NCBI RefSeq assembly: GCF_029868855.1
Contig: NZ_JARWOV010000088.1
Coordinates: 25,521 to 89,520, forward strand
Reading direction: 5' to 3'
Length of the DNA stretch: 64,000 nt
DNA from: Nocardia carnea
GTDB lineage: Bacteria; Actinomycetota; Actinomycetes; Mycobacteriales; Mycobacteriaceae
In this document: positions 55,317-64,000 of the stretch, one piece after another
How the letters are laid out: every line of letters begins with the position of its first letter
Position numbering within the stretch: the stretch's first letter is position 1
Made by a program: the position numbers and the translations under genes
Notes under the pieces: generated by a model
Databases searched by the model: none
What the model was told of the DNA's origin: nothing
Seen by the model: only the letters and a program-made list of their open reading frames with translations

Positions 55317-55736
55317 ATGGCCAGCACCACCGTCGACACCGTGATCGCCGCCCCGCGGGCGACCGTGTACCGGCTGTTCGCCGACCGCGAGAGCATCAGC
55401 CCGTATCTCGCCGTGAACGTCACGCTCGTACGACCGGGCACAACCGAACGCGAGGGTGTCGGCGCTCAGCACAAGATCGGTGTCGGACCTGTCGGCGTGG
55501 TGGAGGAGATCACCACCCTGGTGCCGAACGAACGGATGGAATACAAGATCGTCAAGGGTGCTCCGGTGAAAAGCCATACGGGCGTCATCACCTTCGCCGA
55601 TGCCGACAGCGGCACCCGAGTCGTCTACACCATGACTTCCGACCCTTCCCTGCCCGTACCCGCCAAGGCACTGGAGATCGGACTGAAGGGTCTTATCAAC
55701 CAGTTCATCGCCGCCGCCCGCAAAGCCGTCCGCTGA
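55317..55736 (+). CDS. SRPBCC-fold (polyketide cyclase-like) protein
   Basis: A 139-residue SRPBCC-fold protein: TTVDTVIAAPRATVYRLFADRES is the classical start of the fold, followed by TTLVPNERMEYKIVKG and a C-terminal helix ALEIGLKGLINQFIAAARK. The protein binds a hydrophobic ligand in its cavity, but no ligand can be named. GAGGAG precedes ATG 55317. It is on the opposite strand to its neighbours and, with the next gene, interrupts the recN-steA order seen in mycobacteria. Confidence 0.85.
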   Translation: MASTTVDTVIAAPRATVYRLFADRESISPYLAVNVTLVRPGTTEREGVGAQHKIGVGPVGVVEEITTLVPNERMEYKIVKGAPVKSHTGVITFADADSGTRVVYTMTSDPSLPVPAKALEIGLKGLINQFIAAARKAVR

Positions 55737-55826
55737 CCGGCCACACCGGCCGACCACAGCCGGATCCACGGCCCGCCGAACACGCGGTGTCCGAACCCGG
55801 CGAGCAGGCCCCGGTTGTCGTGGTCG

Positions 55827-56420
55827 TCAGAACCGTTGGACGAACCGGTACCAACTGCCTTCGATGGGCGAGTAGCGGATATCGCTGTCGTGGCGGGGCG
55901 TACCCGGCCCGGGTGCGCCGCGCGGGAAATAGGCGAATCCGACCGGATCGATGAGGCCGCCGCCGGTGTAGAGCAGGCAACCGTCGTTCCGTTTCACGAC
56001 CGAGGTGATGGTGTAGACGCCGTACCGTCCGTGGGCCGATGCCTCGCAACCGGCTGCGAGGCGTTCCAGGCTGTCACTGGAGAGCCGCCATCCGAGATTC
56101 TCTGGGACGTCGGCCCACGCCAGGGCACAAGTCAGTGCGACCACGCCAGGCGCGAGGAGTAGCCACGAGTAGTGGCGGCGATAGCGGATCGCCCCGAACA
56201 ACCCGATCGCCGGCCACAACACACCCAGCAGCACCAGCACCCAGCCGGCGAGCACGAGAACGGGAACCGCGGCGTCCGACATCAGCAACCACAGCATCGC
56301 CACGCAGCACCCGCCCACCGACAGCGTGATCACGGCGATCGACACACGCCACCACCGGGACACGGCCCGAACGGGATCGCTCCGCCGGGACGGCTCGTCG
56401 TCGTGTTCTGCGGTGGACAT
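55827..56420 (-). CDS. membrane protein of unknown function
   Basis: A 197-residue protein with three hydrophobic segments (VSIAVITLSVGGCCVAMLWLL, VPVLVLAGWVLVLLGVLWPA, WLLLAPGVVALTCALAWA) in its first 110 residues and a C-terminal extracytoplasmic part of about 85 residues containing two cysteines (AAGCEAS, NDGCLLY). AGGAGG lies 7 bp before the ATG. It has no recognised domain and may be a lineage-specific insertion between recN and steA. Confidence 0.78.
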   Translation of the reverse strand: MSTAEHDDEPSRRSDPVRAVSRWWRVSIAVITLSVGGCCVAMLWLLMSDAAVPVLVLAGWVLVLLGVLWPAIGLFGAIRYRRHYSWLLLAPGVVALTCALAWADVPENLGWRLSSDSLERLAAGCEASAHGRYGVYTITSVVKRNDGCLLYTGGGLIDPVGFAYFPRGAPGPGTPRHDSDIRYSPIEGSWYRFVQRF

Positions 56421-56652
56421 GAATCTGCCTCCTACCGGCTACACCGGAGTTCCGGTCCAGTGAGTTTCCCGGATGCCGTCGTGGACGCAGGCAGCTCGCC
56501 ATCGACCTGTGAGTACGCCGCGAACGCCGTGCCCGGACCGAGGCTTGCGAGGGAACGGAATCCGATCGCCTGCCCCTTGATCCAGGTAATCGCACCCGGC
56601 GCCATTCGCCGAAACCGCCGAAATCCTCTCCCGTGCGCGGGAAAACCAGAGA

Positions 56653-58425
56653 TCAGCGCGCTGCCATCCGTTCCGCCCGAGCGATATTGAGTAGTTCCCA
56701 CGCGTGCGCGCGGCCCGTCTCGGTGTCGTCGAGCCCGGCGAGCATCCGTGCGAGTTCCACGATCCGTTCGTCCTGGGTCAATGCCCGGACCCCCGAATCC
56801 ACCGTGCCCTCACCGTCATCGGATTTGTTCACCACCAGATGCGTATCGGCGAACGCGGCCACCTGCGCCAAATGGGTCACCACGATCACCTGATGCGTAC
56901 GGGCCAGCCGGGCCAGGCGCCGCCCGATCTCGACCGCCGCCCGGCCACCGACGCCGGCGTCGACCTCGTCGAACACCATGGTGACCCCGTGTTCGTTACC
57001 CGCCAGCACCACCTCCAGCGCCAGCATCACCCGGGACAGCTCACCGCCGGAGGCACTTTTGTTCAACGGCAGCGACTGGGCGCCCGAATGCGCGGCCAGC
57101 CGTAACTCCACCTCGTCCACGCCGGCGGGACCGGCATGGAGTTCGGTGCCGTCGATCAGCAGCGGCGCCGAATCCTGCGGCCCGGCGGGAACCGGGCGGA
57201 CCTCGACCTCGAGGCGCGCCTTGCCCATCGCCAGCCCGCCGAGTTCGTCGCTCACCGCGGCGGCCAGCTCACCGGCCGCCGCGGTACGCGCCTGCGACAG
57301 TTTCACCGCCACGGCCCGCACCCGATCCGCACCCGCGTCGGCCTCCGCGGCCAACGCGGCCAGTGCCTCCTCGGACACATCCAGTGATTCCAGTTTGGTC
57401 CGGGCATCGTCCGCCCAGGCGAGCACCCCGTCGATATCGGGTGCATATTTCCGGGTCAGCGATTTCAGTTCGGCCTGCCGGGTCAACATGGAATCCAGGG
57501 CGCCGGGGTCCGACGGCAGATCCGAGAGATACCCGCTCAATTCCGTGGTCAAGTCCACCACCACCGCGATCGCGTCGGCCAGCCGCGGCCCCAGCGCCGC
57601 CAGCGCCGGGTCCTCGGAGCTTTCGACCCGCGACCGCGCGACACCCAGCGCATCGAGCGCACCGGCGTTCTCGCCCGGATCGTCCTCCGGTCCGGCCAGC
57701 GCCTCGTGCGCCGTGGCCGCCGCTTCCCGCAGCGAGTCCAGATCACTGAGCCGGCGGATCTCCGCGACCAAACGTTCGTCCTCACCCGGTTCGGGGGCGA
57801 TCGCGTCGATTTCGGCGAGCGCCTGGGTGAGGCGTTCCGCTTCGGCCGCCATCTCCCGGCTGCGCGCTGTGCGTTCGAGCAGCGCGTTGCGTGCGTCCAG
57901 CCAGGCCCGCCGCTGCTCGGTGTATTCGCGCAGCAGCGGCCCCACCGTCGCGTCCGCGAACTGGTCCAGCGCCCGCAACTGCTGTTCGGGCCGCTGCAAC
58001 CGCAGCTGGTCGTTCTGGCCGTGCACGGTCAGCAGCGGTGCGGTGAAATCCGCCAGTACCGACGCCGGCACCCCGCGCCCGCCGAGATGTGCCCGGGACC
58101 GGCCGTCGCTGCCCACCGTGCGGATCGCGATCACCGTACCGTCGTCGTCCGCTTCGGCTGCCGCCGCTTCCAGAACCCGCTCCGCTTCACCGCGCGCGGT
58201 CGCGTTCACCTCATCGAGGGTGAAACGGCCCTCCACCACCGCGCGGTTCGCACCGAGCCGCACCCGGCCGGCATCGGCCCGCGCCCCGCTCAGCAGGTGC
58301 AGGCTCGTCACCACCATCGTCTTGCCCGCGCCGGTCTCCCCGGTGAGCACCGTCAGCCCTTCGTGGAATTGCGCGGTGGCCGTGGAGATAACGCCCAGTC
58401 CGTCAATTCGTATCTCTGTCAGCAC
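56653..58425 (-). CDS. recN: DNA repair protein RecN
   Basis: A 590-residue SMC-like ATPase. The Walker A is [10 protein letters not shown] in the N-terminus, followed by a coiled-coil arm region of about residues 160-380, then the signature [16 protein letters not shown] and Walker [13 protein letters not shown]. It acts in double-strand break repair. GTG 58425 has GGAGG upstream and overlaps nadK by 23 bases. Confidence 0.96.
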   Translation of the reverse strand: MLTEIRIDGLGVISTATAQFHEGLTVLTGETGAGKTMVVTSLHLLSGARADAGRVRLGANRAVVEGRFTLDEVNATARGEAERVLEAAAAEADDDGTVIAIRTVGSDGRSRAHLGGRGVPASVLADFTAPLLTVHGQNDQLRLQRPEQQLRALDQFADATVGPLLREYTEQRRAWLDARNALLERTARSREMAAEAERLTQALAEIDAIAPEPGEDERLVAEIRRLSDLDSLREAAATAHEALAGPEDDPGENAGALDALGVARSRVESSEDPALAALGPRLADAIAVVVDLTTELSGYLSDLPSDPGALDSMLTRQAELKSLTRKYAPDIDGVLAWADDARTKLESLDVSEEALAALAAEADAGADRVRAVAVKLSQARTAAAGELAAAVSDELGGLAMGKARLEVEVRPVPAGPQDSAPLLIDGTELHAGPAGVDEVELRLAAHSGAQSLPLNKSASGGELSRVMLALEVVLAGNEHGVTMVFDEVDAGVGGRAAVEIGRRLARLARTHQVIVVTHLAQVAAFADTHLVVNKSDDGEGTVDSGVRALTQDERIVELARMLAGLDDTETGRAHAWELLNIARAERMAAR

Positions 58426-59377
58426 GTGTGCCCTCCGTTCGCCGCCGGCCCCGCCAACCAGTCACCGGCAGCTCGAACTTGCGCACCATCCGGTCCGCGA
58501 ACGGCGCGGAATCCAGCCGCACCCACCGCACCGGCTCGGCACCACGGATCGCTTCGACTCGGCCGCCTCGCGGCAATGCGAGGGTGCGCCTGCCATCCAG
58601 GAAAACTATCGCATCATGGCCGGTGGCAACGGATTCGACCGCGATCCGGGAGTCCGGGCTGGTCACCAGGGGACGGGCGAACAGGGCATGCGCATTACTC
58701 GGAATCACCAGCAGCGCTTCCAGTTCCGGCCACACCACCGGCCCACCCGCGGAGAAAGCGTACGCGGTGGAACCGGTAGGGGTCGCGACAAGAATTCCGT
58801 CACACCCGTAGGACGACACCGGTCGCCCGTCGACTTCCAGCACCACTTCGAGAACCCCCATCCGCGCGGCGTTCTCGATACTGGCCTCGTTCAACGCCCA
58901 GCCGCGCTCGATGATCTCGTCGTCGAGCCGGACACAGACATCGATGGTCATCCGCTCCTCGACGCGGTAGTCCCGGCGCACCACCTGTGCGAGCGCCTCG
59001 TCGAGGTGTTCGGCCTCGGCTTCGGTGAGGAAACCGATACGGCCCAAATTGATCCCGAGCACCGGAACGGTGACATGCCGGGCCAGTTCCGCGGCCCGTA
59101 GCAGTGTGCCGTCACCGCCGAGCGCCAGCACCATCTCGCAACCCAGCGCCGCGTCCGGCTCGTGCGCCACCACCTGCACCGGATAGCCCCCGGATTCGGT
59201 GATCGGTGCGGCCCCGGCGTCGAAGCGGGTGCTGTAGGCCTCGTCGGCGAGTACCCGCAACCCGATCCCGGCTTCCGTGCAGATCTTCGCCACCCGATGC
59301 GCGGTTTCGCTGATCTCTGCGCGACCGGGATGCGATACCAGCAGAATTTCCCTGCCCCGCGACGTATCCGCGCTCAT
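58403..59377 (-). CDS. nadK: NAD kinase
   Basis: A 324-residue NAD kinase with [10 protein letters not shown] and [19 protein letters not shown] (family NE/D) and [23 protein letters not shown], the diagnostic motifs. It phosphorylates NAD to NADP. ATG 59377 overlaps the tlyA stop (ATGA). The C-terminal tail is basic and short of structure. Confidence 0.96.
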   Translation of the reverse strand: MSADTSRGREILLVSHPGRAEISETAHRVAKICTEAGIGLRVLADEAYSTRFDAGAAPITESGGYPVQVVAHEPDAALGCEMVLALGGDGTLLRAAELARHVTVPVLGINLGRIGFLTEAEAEHLDEALAQVVRRDYRVEERMTIDVCVRLDDEIIERGWALNEASIENAARMGVLEVVLEVDGRPVSSYGCDGILVATPTGSTAYAFSAGGPVVWPELEALLVIPSNAHALFARPLVTSPDSRIAVESVATGHDAIVFLDGRRTLALPRGGRVEAIRGAEPVRWVRLDSAPFADRMVRKFELPVTGWRGRRRTEGTRADRDTN

Positions 59378-60195
59378 TGCGGACCTTCTTCGACCGCCAG
59401 CCGTACCATCTCCGCCACCTCGCCGGCCTGGTCGCCGGGAATGTTCTCCCGGCGCAGCCACAGAAAGTATTCGACATTCCCGGAGGGCCCCGGTAGCGGG
59501 CTGGCCACCGCTCCCACCGTCCGCAACCCGAGTTCGGCCGCCGTGGCGGCCACCGCGCACACCGCCTCCGCACGCAACTGCGAATCACGGACCACACCGC
59601 CCGAACCCACACGTTCCTTACCGACCTCGAACTGTGGTTTCACCATCGGCACCAGATCGGCGCCGGGGGCCGCACACGCCGCAAGTGCGGGCAGGACCAG
59701 GGCCAGCGAAATGAACGACAGATCGGCGACGACGATATCCACGGGCCCACCGATCCCCTCCGGGGTCAGCGAGCGAACATTGGTCCGGTCCAGTACGTGC
59801 ACCCGCTCGTCGGTGCGCAGCCGCCACACCAGCTGCCCGTAACCGACATCGGCGGCCACCACCTCCCGCGCCCCGCGGCTGAGCAGGACGTCGGTGAACC
59901 CGCCGGTGGAAGCCCCGGCGTCCAGACAGCGCCGGCCCGCGATTTCCAGGCCACGCGGTTCGAAGGCATCCAATGCGCCCAGCAGCTTGTGCGCCCCACG
60001 CGAAGCCCACGCCACCTCGTCGACCTGTTCCTTGACCACCAAGGGTGTCGCGGCTTCCACCGCGGTCGCCGGTTTCACCGCCACCGCACCGTTGATCAGC
60101 ACTCGCCCGGCCCCGATCAGTTCCACGGCGTGCTCACGTGACCGCGCCAATCCGCGGCGGACAAGTTCCGCGTCCACTCGCGCCCGCCTGGCCAC
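59374..60195 (-). CDS. tlyA: TlyA family rRNA (cytidine-2'-O)-methyltransferase
   Basis: A 273-residue protein. The N-terminal S4 domain ([21 protein letters not shown]) is followed by a Rossmann methyltransferase with [25 protein letters not shown] and [14 protein letters not shown]. TlyA methylates 16S and 23S rRNA and sets capreomycin sensitivity in mycobacteria. GTG 60195 begins at the conserved N-terminus; the longer frame is not homologous there. Confidence 0.95.
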   Translation of the reverse strand: MARRARVDAELVRRGLARSREHAVELIGAGRVLINGAVAVKPATAVEAATPLVVKEQVDEVAWASRGAHKLLGALDAFEPRGLEIAGRRCLDAGASTGGFTDVLLSRGAREVVAADVGYGQLVWRLRTDERVHVLDRTNVRSLTPEGIGGPVDIVVADLSFISLALVLPALAACAAPGADLVPMVKPQFEVGKERVGSGGVVRDSQLRAEAVCAVAATAAELGLRTVGAVASPLPGPSGNVEYFLWLRRENIPGDQAGEVAEMVRLAVEEGPQ

Positions 60196-60196
60196 C

Positions 60197-60475
60197 TCAG
60201 ATCTTGTCCACCGTCGCCAGCGCCTGGACCAGCACCTCGTGTGCCTGCTCCAGGATATGCGCGCGGCGGGCCAGGTCGGTACCGGCGGACTCGTCCCCCG
60301 GTGCGCCGCCGCCGGCCGGCCGGCCGGCGAGTTCGGCGAGCAGTTCACGAACTTCGGCGCGGATCTTTTCCGGATCGGCGAGATCGCCGTGCCCGGCCGC
60401 CCCGGGAAGATGCTGTCCGGGCAGCGGCACCCGGGCGGCACCGGGCGTGTTCGGGCGAGAAGTCGGGGTAGTCAT
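60197..60475 (-). CDS. small hypothetical protein upstream of tlyA
   Basis: A 92-residue protein corresponding in position to mycobacterial Rv1693. The first 30 residues are Pro/Gly-rich; residues 35-92 are helical (PEKIRAEVRELLAELAGR, LARRAHILEQAHEVLVQALATVDKI). Its stop lies one base before the tlyA start, so the two are likely co-translated. No function is known. Confidence 0.8.
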   Translation of the reverse strand: MTTPTSRPNTPGAARVPLPGQHLPGAAGHGDLADPEKIRAEVRELLAELAGRPAGGGAPGDESAGTDLARRAHILEQAHEVLVQALATVDKI

Positions 60476-60488
60476 CGTGAGGTCAACG

Positions 60489-61388
60489 CTATCGGATTTC
60501 CGAACGAGGCGCGCGTACCCTCAGCGCCCGGCCCGGCTGCGCGAGCAGTTCCCGCCGGACGGCGGCGGGGTCGTCGATGTCGCCGGGTACCGGCGCGCTG
60601 TTCAGCGCTGCCAGGCTGCCGGCGATATAGGTCGGCCACCGGTGTGTGGGCAGCCCGGCCAGTTCCTCGACCGTGCTGACTCCGGTGAGCACCAGCAGTG
60701 AGTCCACCGCCACGTTCTCGGCGCCGTCGATATCGGTGTCGAGCCGGTCACCCACTACCAGAGCGGCCCGGGTCCCGGCCCGGTCCAATGCGTTTTCCAG
60801 CAGCGGTGGATACGGCTTGCCCGCCACCACAGGTTCCCGGTCCGAAGCGGCGCGCAAGGCGGCAACCATGGCACCGTTACCGGGCGCCAGACCACGTTCG
60901 TTCGGCAAGGTCCGGTCGGTGTTCGCGGCCACCCACACCGCACCCGCCCGCAGCGCGTACGACGCCTCGGCCAGATCGGGCCACGCCGTCTGCGGAGAAT
61001 GCCCCTGCACCACCGCCACCACGGATTCGGTGGCCCGACGCACCGGCTGCAACCCCGCCGCCTTCACCTCGGCGGCCAGATCGTCGGTGCCGACGACCAG
61101 CACCTCCGCACCCTGCTCCACCCGCTCGGCGAGCAGTCGCACCGCCGCCTGTGCGCTGGTCACCACATCGGCTTCCGCCGCCGGGTATCCCATTTCGGCG
61201 AGATGAGCGGCCACCGAACCCGCGGACCGGCTCGCATTGTTGGTGACATACACCAGCCGCTGCGTCCCACCGGCAAGTTCCGCCGGCCCGCCCTCGATCA
61301 CCACGGACCCCCGGTACAGCGTCCCGTCCAGATCCAGCAGCAGCGCCTCGTATCCGTCCCGCAACCGCGTTCCACTCGTATCCCGCAC
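60489..61388 (-). CDS. HAD-superfamily IIA hydrolase (NagD-like)
   Basis: A 299-residue HAD phosphatase of subclass IIA. Motif I is LLLDLDGTLYRG, motif II VYVTNNASR, the lysine is in VVAGKPYPPLL and motif IV VVGDRLDTDIDGA. Mycobacterial Rv1692 at this place is a glycerol 3-phosphate phosphatase, so that role is plausible here. GTG 61388 is used; its gene overlaps nothing and is 13 bp from the next. Confidence 0.92.
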   Translation of the reverse strand: MRDTSGTRLRDGYEALLLDLDGTLYRGSVVIEGGPAELAGGTQRLVYVTNNASRSAGSVAAHLAEMGYPAAEADVVTSAQAAVRLLAERVEQGAEVLVVGTDDLAAEVKAAGLQPVRRATESVVAVVQGHSPQTAWPDLAEASYALRAGAVWVAANTDRTLPNERGLAPGNGAMVAALRAASDREPVVAGKPYPPLLENALDRAGTRAALVVGDRLDTDIDGAENVAVDSLLVLTGVSTVEELAGLPTHRWPTYIAGSLAALNSAPVPGDIDDPAAVRRELLAQPGRALRVRAPRSEIR

Positions 61389-61565
61389 ACTCGGACCCTA
61401 CGTCGTCGCTTTCCGGGACCCGACGCCCACTCCATGGACGGAAAGAGAGTGCGGCGAACAGACTGCCATCCGCACGGCGATGAGTTTGCACCACAGACGG
61501 CGTCGTAACAGCGGACCCCTACGCGGTCGCGATCGCGCGACCGCCACACCCATCGTGGAGGACAT

Positions 61566-62054
61566 GTGGTAACCGAACCCGCGGCTCGAAGCCCCGAACC
61601 TCATCTGCTGGACGTCGCCGAGGAGAATCTCGCAGTGGTCCACGGTCGGGTGTCGCCGGACGAGATCCGTACCTTCTTCGATACCTCGTTCGGTCGGCTC
61701 GCCGCCGTGCTGGACACTCAGGGCGCGAATATCACCGGCCCCGCCCTTGCGCTCTACGGCACCGTCGACGAACAATCCATGGAGATCACCGTCGGCTTCC
61801 CGGTCGGCCGCCGGATTCGGCCGGAGGGCGAGGTCGAAGCCGGGGTGCTCCCGGCCGGGCGAACGGCTCGTCTGTTGCACCACGGATCCTTCGACGGACT
61901 GGACCAGAGCTGGAACCGGCTGCACTCCTGGATCACCGACCGCGGCCTGGCCCCGGCCGGCACCAGGTGGGAGGTCTATGTCACCGAGCCGAATCCCCAT
62001 ATGGATCCTGCTGGTCTGCGCACAGAACTCAACTGGTCGATCGCACCGCATTGA
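61566..62054 (+). CDS. GyrI-like small-molecule-binding protein
   Basis: A 162-residue protein with a GyrI-like/effector-binding fold: RTFFDTSFGRLAAVLDTQGA, MEITVGFPVGR and ARLLHHGSFDGLDQSWNRLHSWI are the conserved blocks, ending TEPNPHMDP. No DNA-binding domain is fused, so it acts alone, perhaps sequestering toxic small molecules. GGAGG lies 4 bp before GTG 61566. It is divergent from the HAD gene. Confidence 0.87.
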   Translation: MVTEPAARSPEPHLLDVAEENLAVVHGRVSPDEIRTFFDTSFGRLAAVLDTQGANITGPALALYGTVDEQSMEITVGFPVGRRIRPEGEVEAGVLPAGRTARLLHHGSFDGLDQSWNRLHSWITDRGLAPAGTRWEVYVTEPNPHMDPAGLRTELNWSIAPH

Positions 62055-62214
62055 TCTCGGGTCCGGCGCGGGGGACGACGAGTCAACTCCCTGCTGACTG
62101 TTCAGGGCGCTCCGCACGAAGATCGCTCGGCCCGGCCATCCATAAGCGGAACGATCACGTTCATCGCGCAGGCGTCGTACACCTTTGCTCTGAAGAACCG
62201 TCATCACCTGGATG

Positions 62215-62247
62215 CGCTGCCCCGCCGCGACGTGGCGGGACAGCGCC
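62215..62247. terminator. terminator hairpin between convergent genes
   Basis: The arms GCGCTGCCCCGCC and GGCGGGACAGCGC pair over 13 bp with one mismatch around a 7-base loop, between the GyrI-like and TPR-like genes. No T tract follows. Confidence 0.65.
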
Positions 62248-62294
62248 ATGCAATCCGGTCGAACGCCCGATTGCCCACGGTGTTCGGGGTCGGT

Positions 62295-63728
62295 TCAGGA
62301 ACCTCCGGTCAATTCCGCTGCGCGTTCCTCGGCATCGGTTTCGCCGTCGAGGTCCGCAGCCGCGGCATTGAAGAACCAGGTCAGGCCTTCATCGGTGCGC
62401 CCGGCCGCGACCAGCGCATCGGCGTAGGCATAGAACAACCGCGCCGGCCCGGAACCGGTGCGCGCCGGGTCGAGGTCGGGGGTCTGCAGGGTCACCACGG
62501 CCTGGTCGTACTGGCCCAGGTCCATCCGCGCACCCGCAACAACGATGCGTAGCTCGATCGCGTCGTCACCGGTCAGCGACCGGGCCTCGTCACTGCGACC
62601 CATCTCGATCGCGCGTTCGGGCCGACCCAGACCACGTTCGCAGTCGGCCATGACCGCGAGCAGCCCGGTGCCGCCCGCCATCCGCCGCGCGGCACGCAGC
62701 TCCGACAATGCCTCGGCCCATTCACCGGCGTGATAAGCCACCACACCGGCCGTCTCCCGGACCACCGCGATGCGGCCCGCCCGCTGCCGGGCGGCCCGCG
62801 CATGCGCCAGGGCCAACCGTGGATCGTCGTCCAGGAGTTGCGCCGCCATGGCCAGATGGCGTGCGACGGTTTCCGCATTGCCCTTGTCGAGGCTCAGCAG
62901 ATCGCGCCGGATGGTGGAATCCAGATCACTGGCCTGGACGTCCTCGGGCAGATCCGGCTCGTCGGGACGCGGCGGCCGCCGATCCGCTCCCCGGGCCGCG
63001 CCCTCACCACCCCGGCGGCGCGGGCCGCCCGGCCCTCCGTCACGCGAGGAGTTCGACGACGCGCTCGTCTCGTAACCCCGGCCGGCTCCGCGGTCGGCGC
63101 GGTCGGCTCCGCCACGGGAACCGAACCGGCGATCTTCGGAATCTGCCCGCAGTTCAGCGCGCCCGCCGCTGTCACGCCGCCCGCGGTCGCCGGCGTTGTC
63201 GGTACCGGAACGGTCCGGAGATCGGAAACCGCTCCGTTCCCTATATCCGCGATCGGACTTCTCTCCGCCGGGCCGGGTGCCACGATTGCCGAAGCCTCTC
63301 GCTTCGTCACGTCCGCCGCGCGAACTCTCGCCGGATCGCCCACCGCGCGGATCATCGGCACGGAAACGACCGCGATCATCGGACCCGCCGGGCCTGCTAC
63401 CCCGATCTCCCGTCGATCCTGTCCGTTCCGAGCGGCCCCGATCGGGGCGGAATCCGCGATCCGGGCGGAACGACCCACGATTCTCGTCGCCTCCGCCGGC
63501 CGCCCCGGGCCTGCCGCGGCGGTCTCGCGGCTCCGCGCCACGATCATTTCGGGATGCGCCGCCCTCACGCCGGAAAGTTCCCCGTCCACCTCCGGCCGAC
63601 CGGCCGTCCTCGGGTTTCTCGCCGCCGGGACGAGGTCCGTTTCCGCCCTCACCGGACCGCCGGAACCCGTTCCCCGTCCCGGAAGAATTGCGCCGGAACG
63701 GTTTCCGGCCATCGCTCTGTTCCGGCAC
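62295..63728 (-). CDS. TPR-like protein with long RG-rich N-terminal region
   Basis: A 477-residue protein from GTG 63728, chosen because AGGG stands 7 bp upstream; ATG 63779 would add 17 residues but has no ribosome binding site. Residues about 1-255 are Arg/Gly/Asp/Ser-rich with many RGG-like repeats, predicted disordered. Residues 265-477 are helical repeats of tetratricopeptide type (ALAHARAARQRAGRIAVV, EALSELRAARRMAGGTG, LFYAYADALVAAGRTDEGLTW). It matches the position of mycobacterial Rv1691. It lies immediately after the rrn terminator and may bind RNA. Confidence 0.85.
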   Translation of the reverse strand: MPEQSDGRKPFRRNSSGTGNGFRRSGEGGNGPRPGGEKPEDGRSAGGGRGTFRREGGASRNDRGAEPRDRRGRPGAAGGGDENRGSFRPDRGFRPDRGRSERTGSTGDRGSRPGGSDDRGRFRADDPRGGRSGESSRGGRDEARGFGNRGTRPGGEKSDRGYRERSGFRSPDRSGTDNAGDRGRRDSGGRAELRADSEDRRFGSRGGADRADRGAGRGYETSASSNSSRDGGPGGPRRRGGEGAARGADRRPPRPDEPDLPEDVQASDLDSTIRRDLLSLDKGNAETVARHLAMAAQLLDDDPRLALAHARAARQRAGRIAVVRETAGVVAYHAGEWAEALSELRAARRMAGGTGLLAVMADCERGLGRPERAIEMGRSDEARSLTGDDAIELRIVVAGARMDLGQYDQAVVTLQTPDLDPARTGSGPARLFYAYADALVAAGRTDEGLTWFFNAAAADLDGETDAEERAAELTGGS

Positions 63729-63822
63729 GGCGGGTCCCTCTCTCAAATGGAAATCGGCTGAATCGATAACGGTGAGCATGTACTCACACCGAGTTTACGG
63801 GTAACAACCCCATACAGAAACG

Positions 63823-63857
63823 ACGGAAGGGGACCCAGTATCTGGGTCCCCTTCCGT
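63823..63857 (-). terminator. rrn operon terminator
   Basis: A perfect 16-bp stem (ACGGAAGGGGACCCAG / CTGGGTCCCCTTCCGT) with a 3-base loop; on the minus strand it is followed by CGTTTCTG. It starts 9 bp past the 5S rRNA 3' end. Confidence 0.93.
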
Positions 63858-63866
63858 GAAATTATG

Positions 63867-63984
63867 TTCCGGCGGTGTCCTACTCTCCCACACCCTGTCG
63901 AGTGCAGTACCATCGGCGCTGGCAGGCTTAGCTTCCGGGTTCGGAATGGGACCGGGCGTTTCCCTGCCGCTATAACCGCCGTAA
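63867..63984 (-). rRNA. rrf: 5S ribosomal RNA
   Basis: The minus strand reads TTACGGCGGTTATAGCGG at the 5' end, then CCCATTCCGAACCCGGAAG, the universal 5S loop, and ends in GGACACCGCCGGAACA, pairing with the 5' end. About 118 nt; the ends are estimated to within a few bases. It is the last gene of an rrn operon whose 23S gene would lie beyond the right edge. Confidence 0.96.
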
Positions 63985-64000
63985 CTCTATGAAACTATCC

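Noticed and set aside
56978..59101. 700-codon open frame opposite recN and nadK
   Set aside because: It is Ser/Arg/Ala-rich noise without motifs; RecN and NadK motifs are unambiguous on the minus strand.

Overview
The window is high-GC actinobacterial chromosome, most likely from Nocardia or a close relative in the Nocardiaceae. The evidence is the mce-type YrbE permeases, a deazaflavin (F420)-type nitroreductase, the MMPL and TetR repertoire, GTG starts with short overlaps, and a right-hand block whose order matches the mycobacterial tlyA-nadK-recN-steA-pyrG-nudix-xerD-parA-scpA-scpB-rluB-cmk-der region (Rv1694-Rv1713 in M. tuberculosis). A 5S rRNA gene, the tail of an rrn operon, closes the window on the minus strand. 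No prophage, insertion sequence, CRISPR array or tRNA gene was found.

Left part (1-13 kb). The first two genes of an mce operon (yrbE pair) run off the left edge. Next come a TetR regulator overlapping a conserved hypothetical gene, and a tightly overlapping five-gene catabolic operon (3835-10936): amidohydrolase, two M24-fold paralogues (one with all metal ligands, one with none), an enoyl-CoA hydratase-like protein, and a tandem CaiB/BaiF CoA-transferase. It is followed by a DJ-1/PfpI-MarR gene pair whose promoter and start codon are covered by four alternating TGACA/TGTCA half-sites.

Middle-left (12-30 kb). This stretch holds a short-chain dehydrogenase, an alpha/beta hydrolase, an unusual NERD-like/transmembrane protein, a deazaflavin-dependent reductase, a sodium:solute symporter with a small membrane partner, a secreted L,D-transpeptidase, and a two-gene operon of unknown function. 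Then comes a flavin monooxygenase-TetR-hydrolase operon divergent from a zinc alcohol dehydrogenase, which together look like a regulated oxidation and ester-cleavage route. An MMPL transporter is divergent from its own TetR, with two 22-bp palindromes between them.

General stress region (30-40 kb). A SigF-family sigma factor, its anti-sigma kinase, a PAS-ANTAR protein and a STAS protein sit beside genes typical of stress regulons: DinB-like, flavoprotein, haem-oxygenase-like diiron protein, class I methyltransferase, CDGSH Fe-S protein, DUF6480, nucleotidyltransferase, BON, phosphoesterase and CsbD. Five SigF-type promoter candidates with the same 15-bp spacer can be read upstream of the sigma operon and of neighbouring genes, suggesting one autoregulated stress island.

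Right part (40-64 kb). A DUF1992 protein, a large four-helix membrane protein, a hormone-sensitive-lipase-type hydrolase and a zinc-ribbon protein lead into the conserved housekeeping block on the minus strand. Differences from the mycobacterial order are an apparently absent mctB between steA and pyrG, two extra genes between recN and steA, a small coupled reading frame between scpA and scpB, and very long RG/SG-rich N-terminal tails on RluB and on the TPR-like protein next to the rrn operon.
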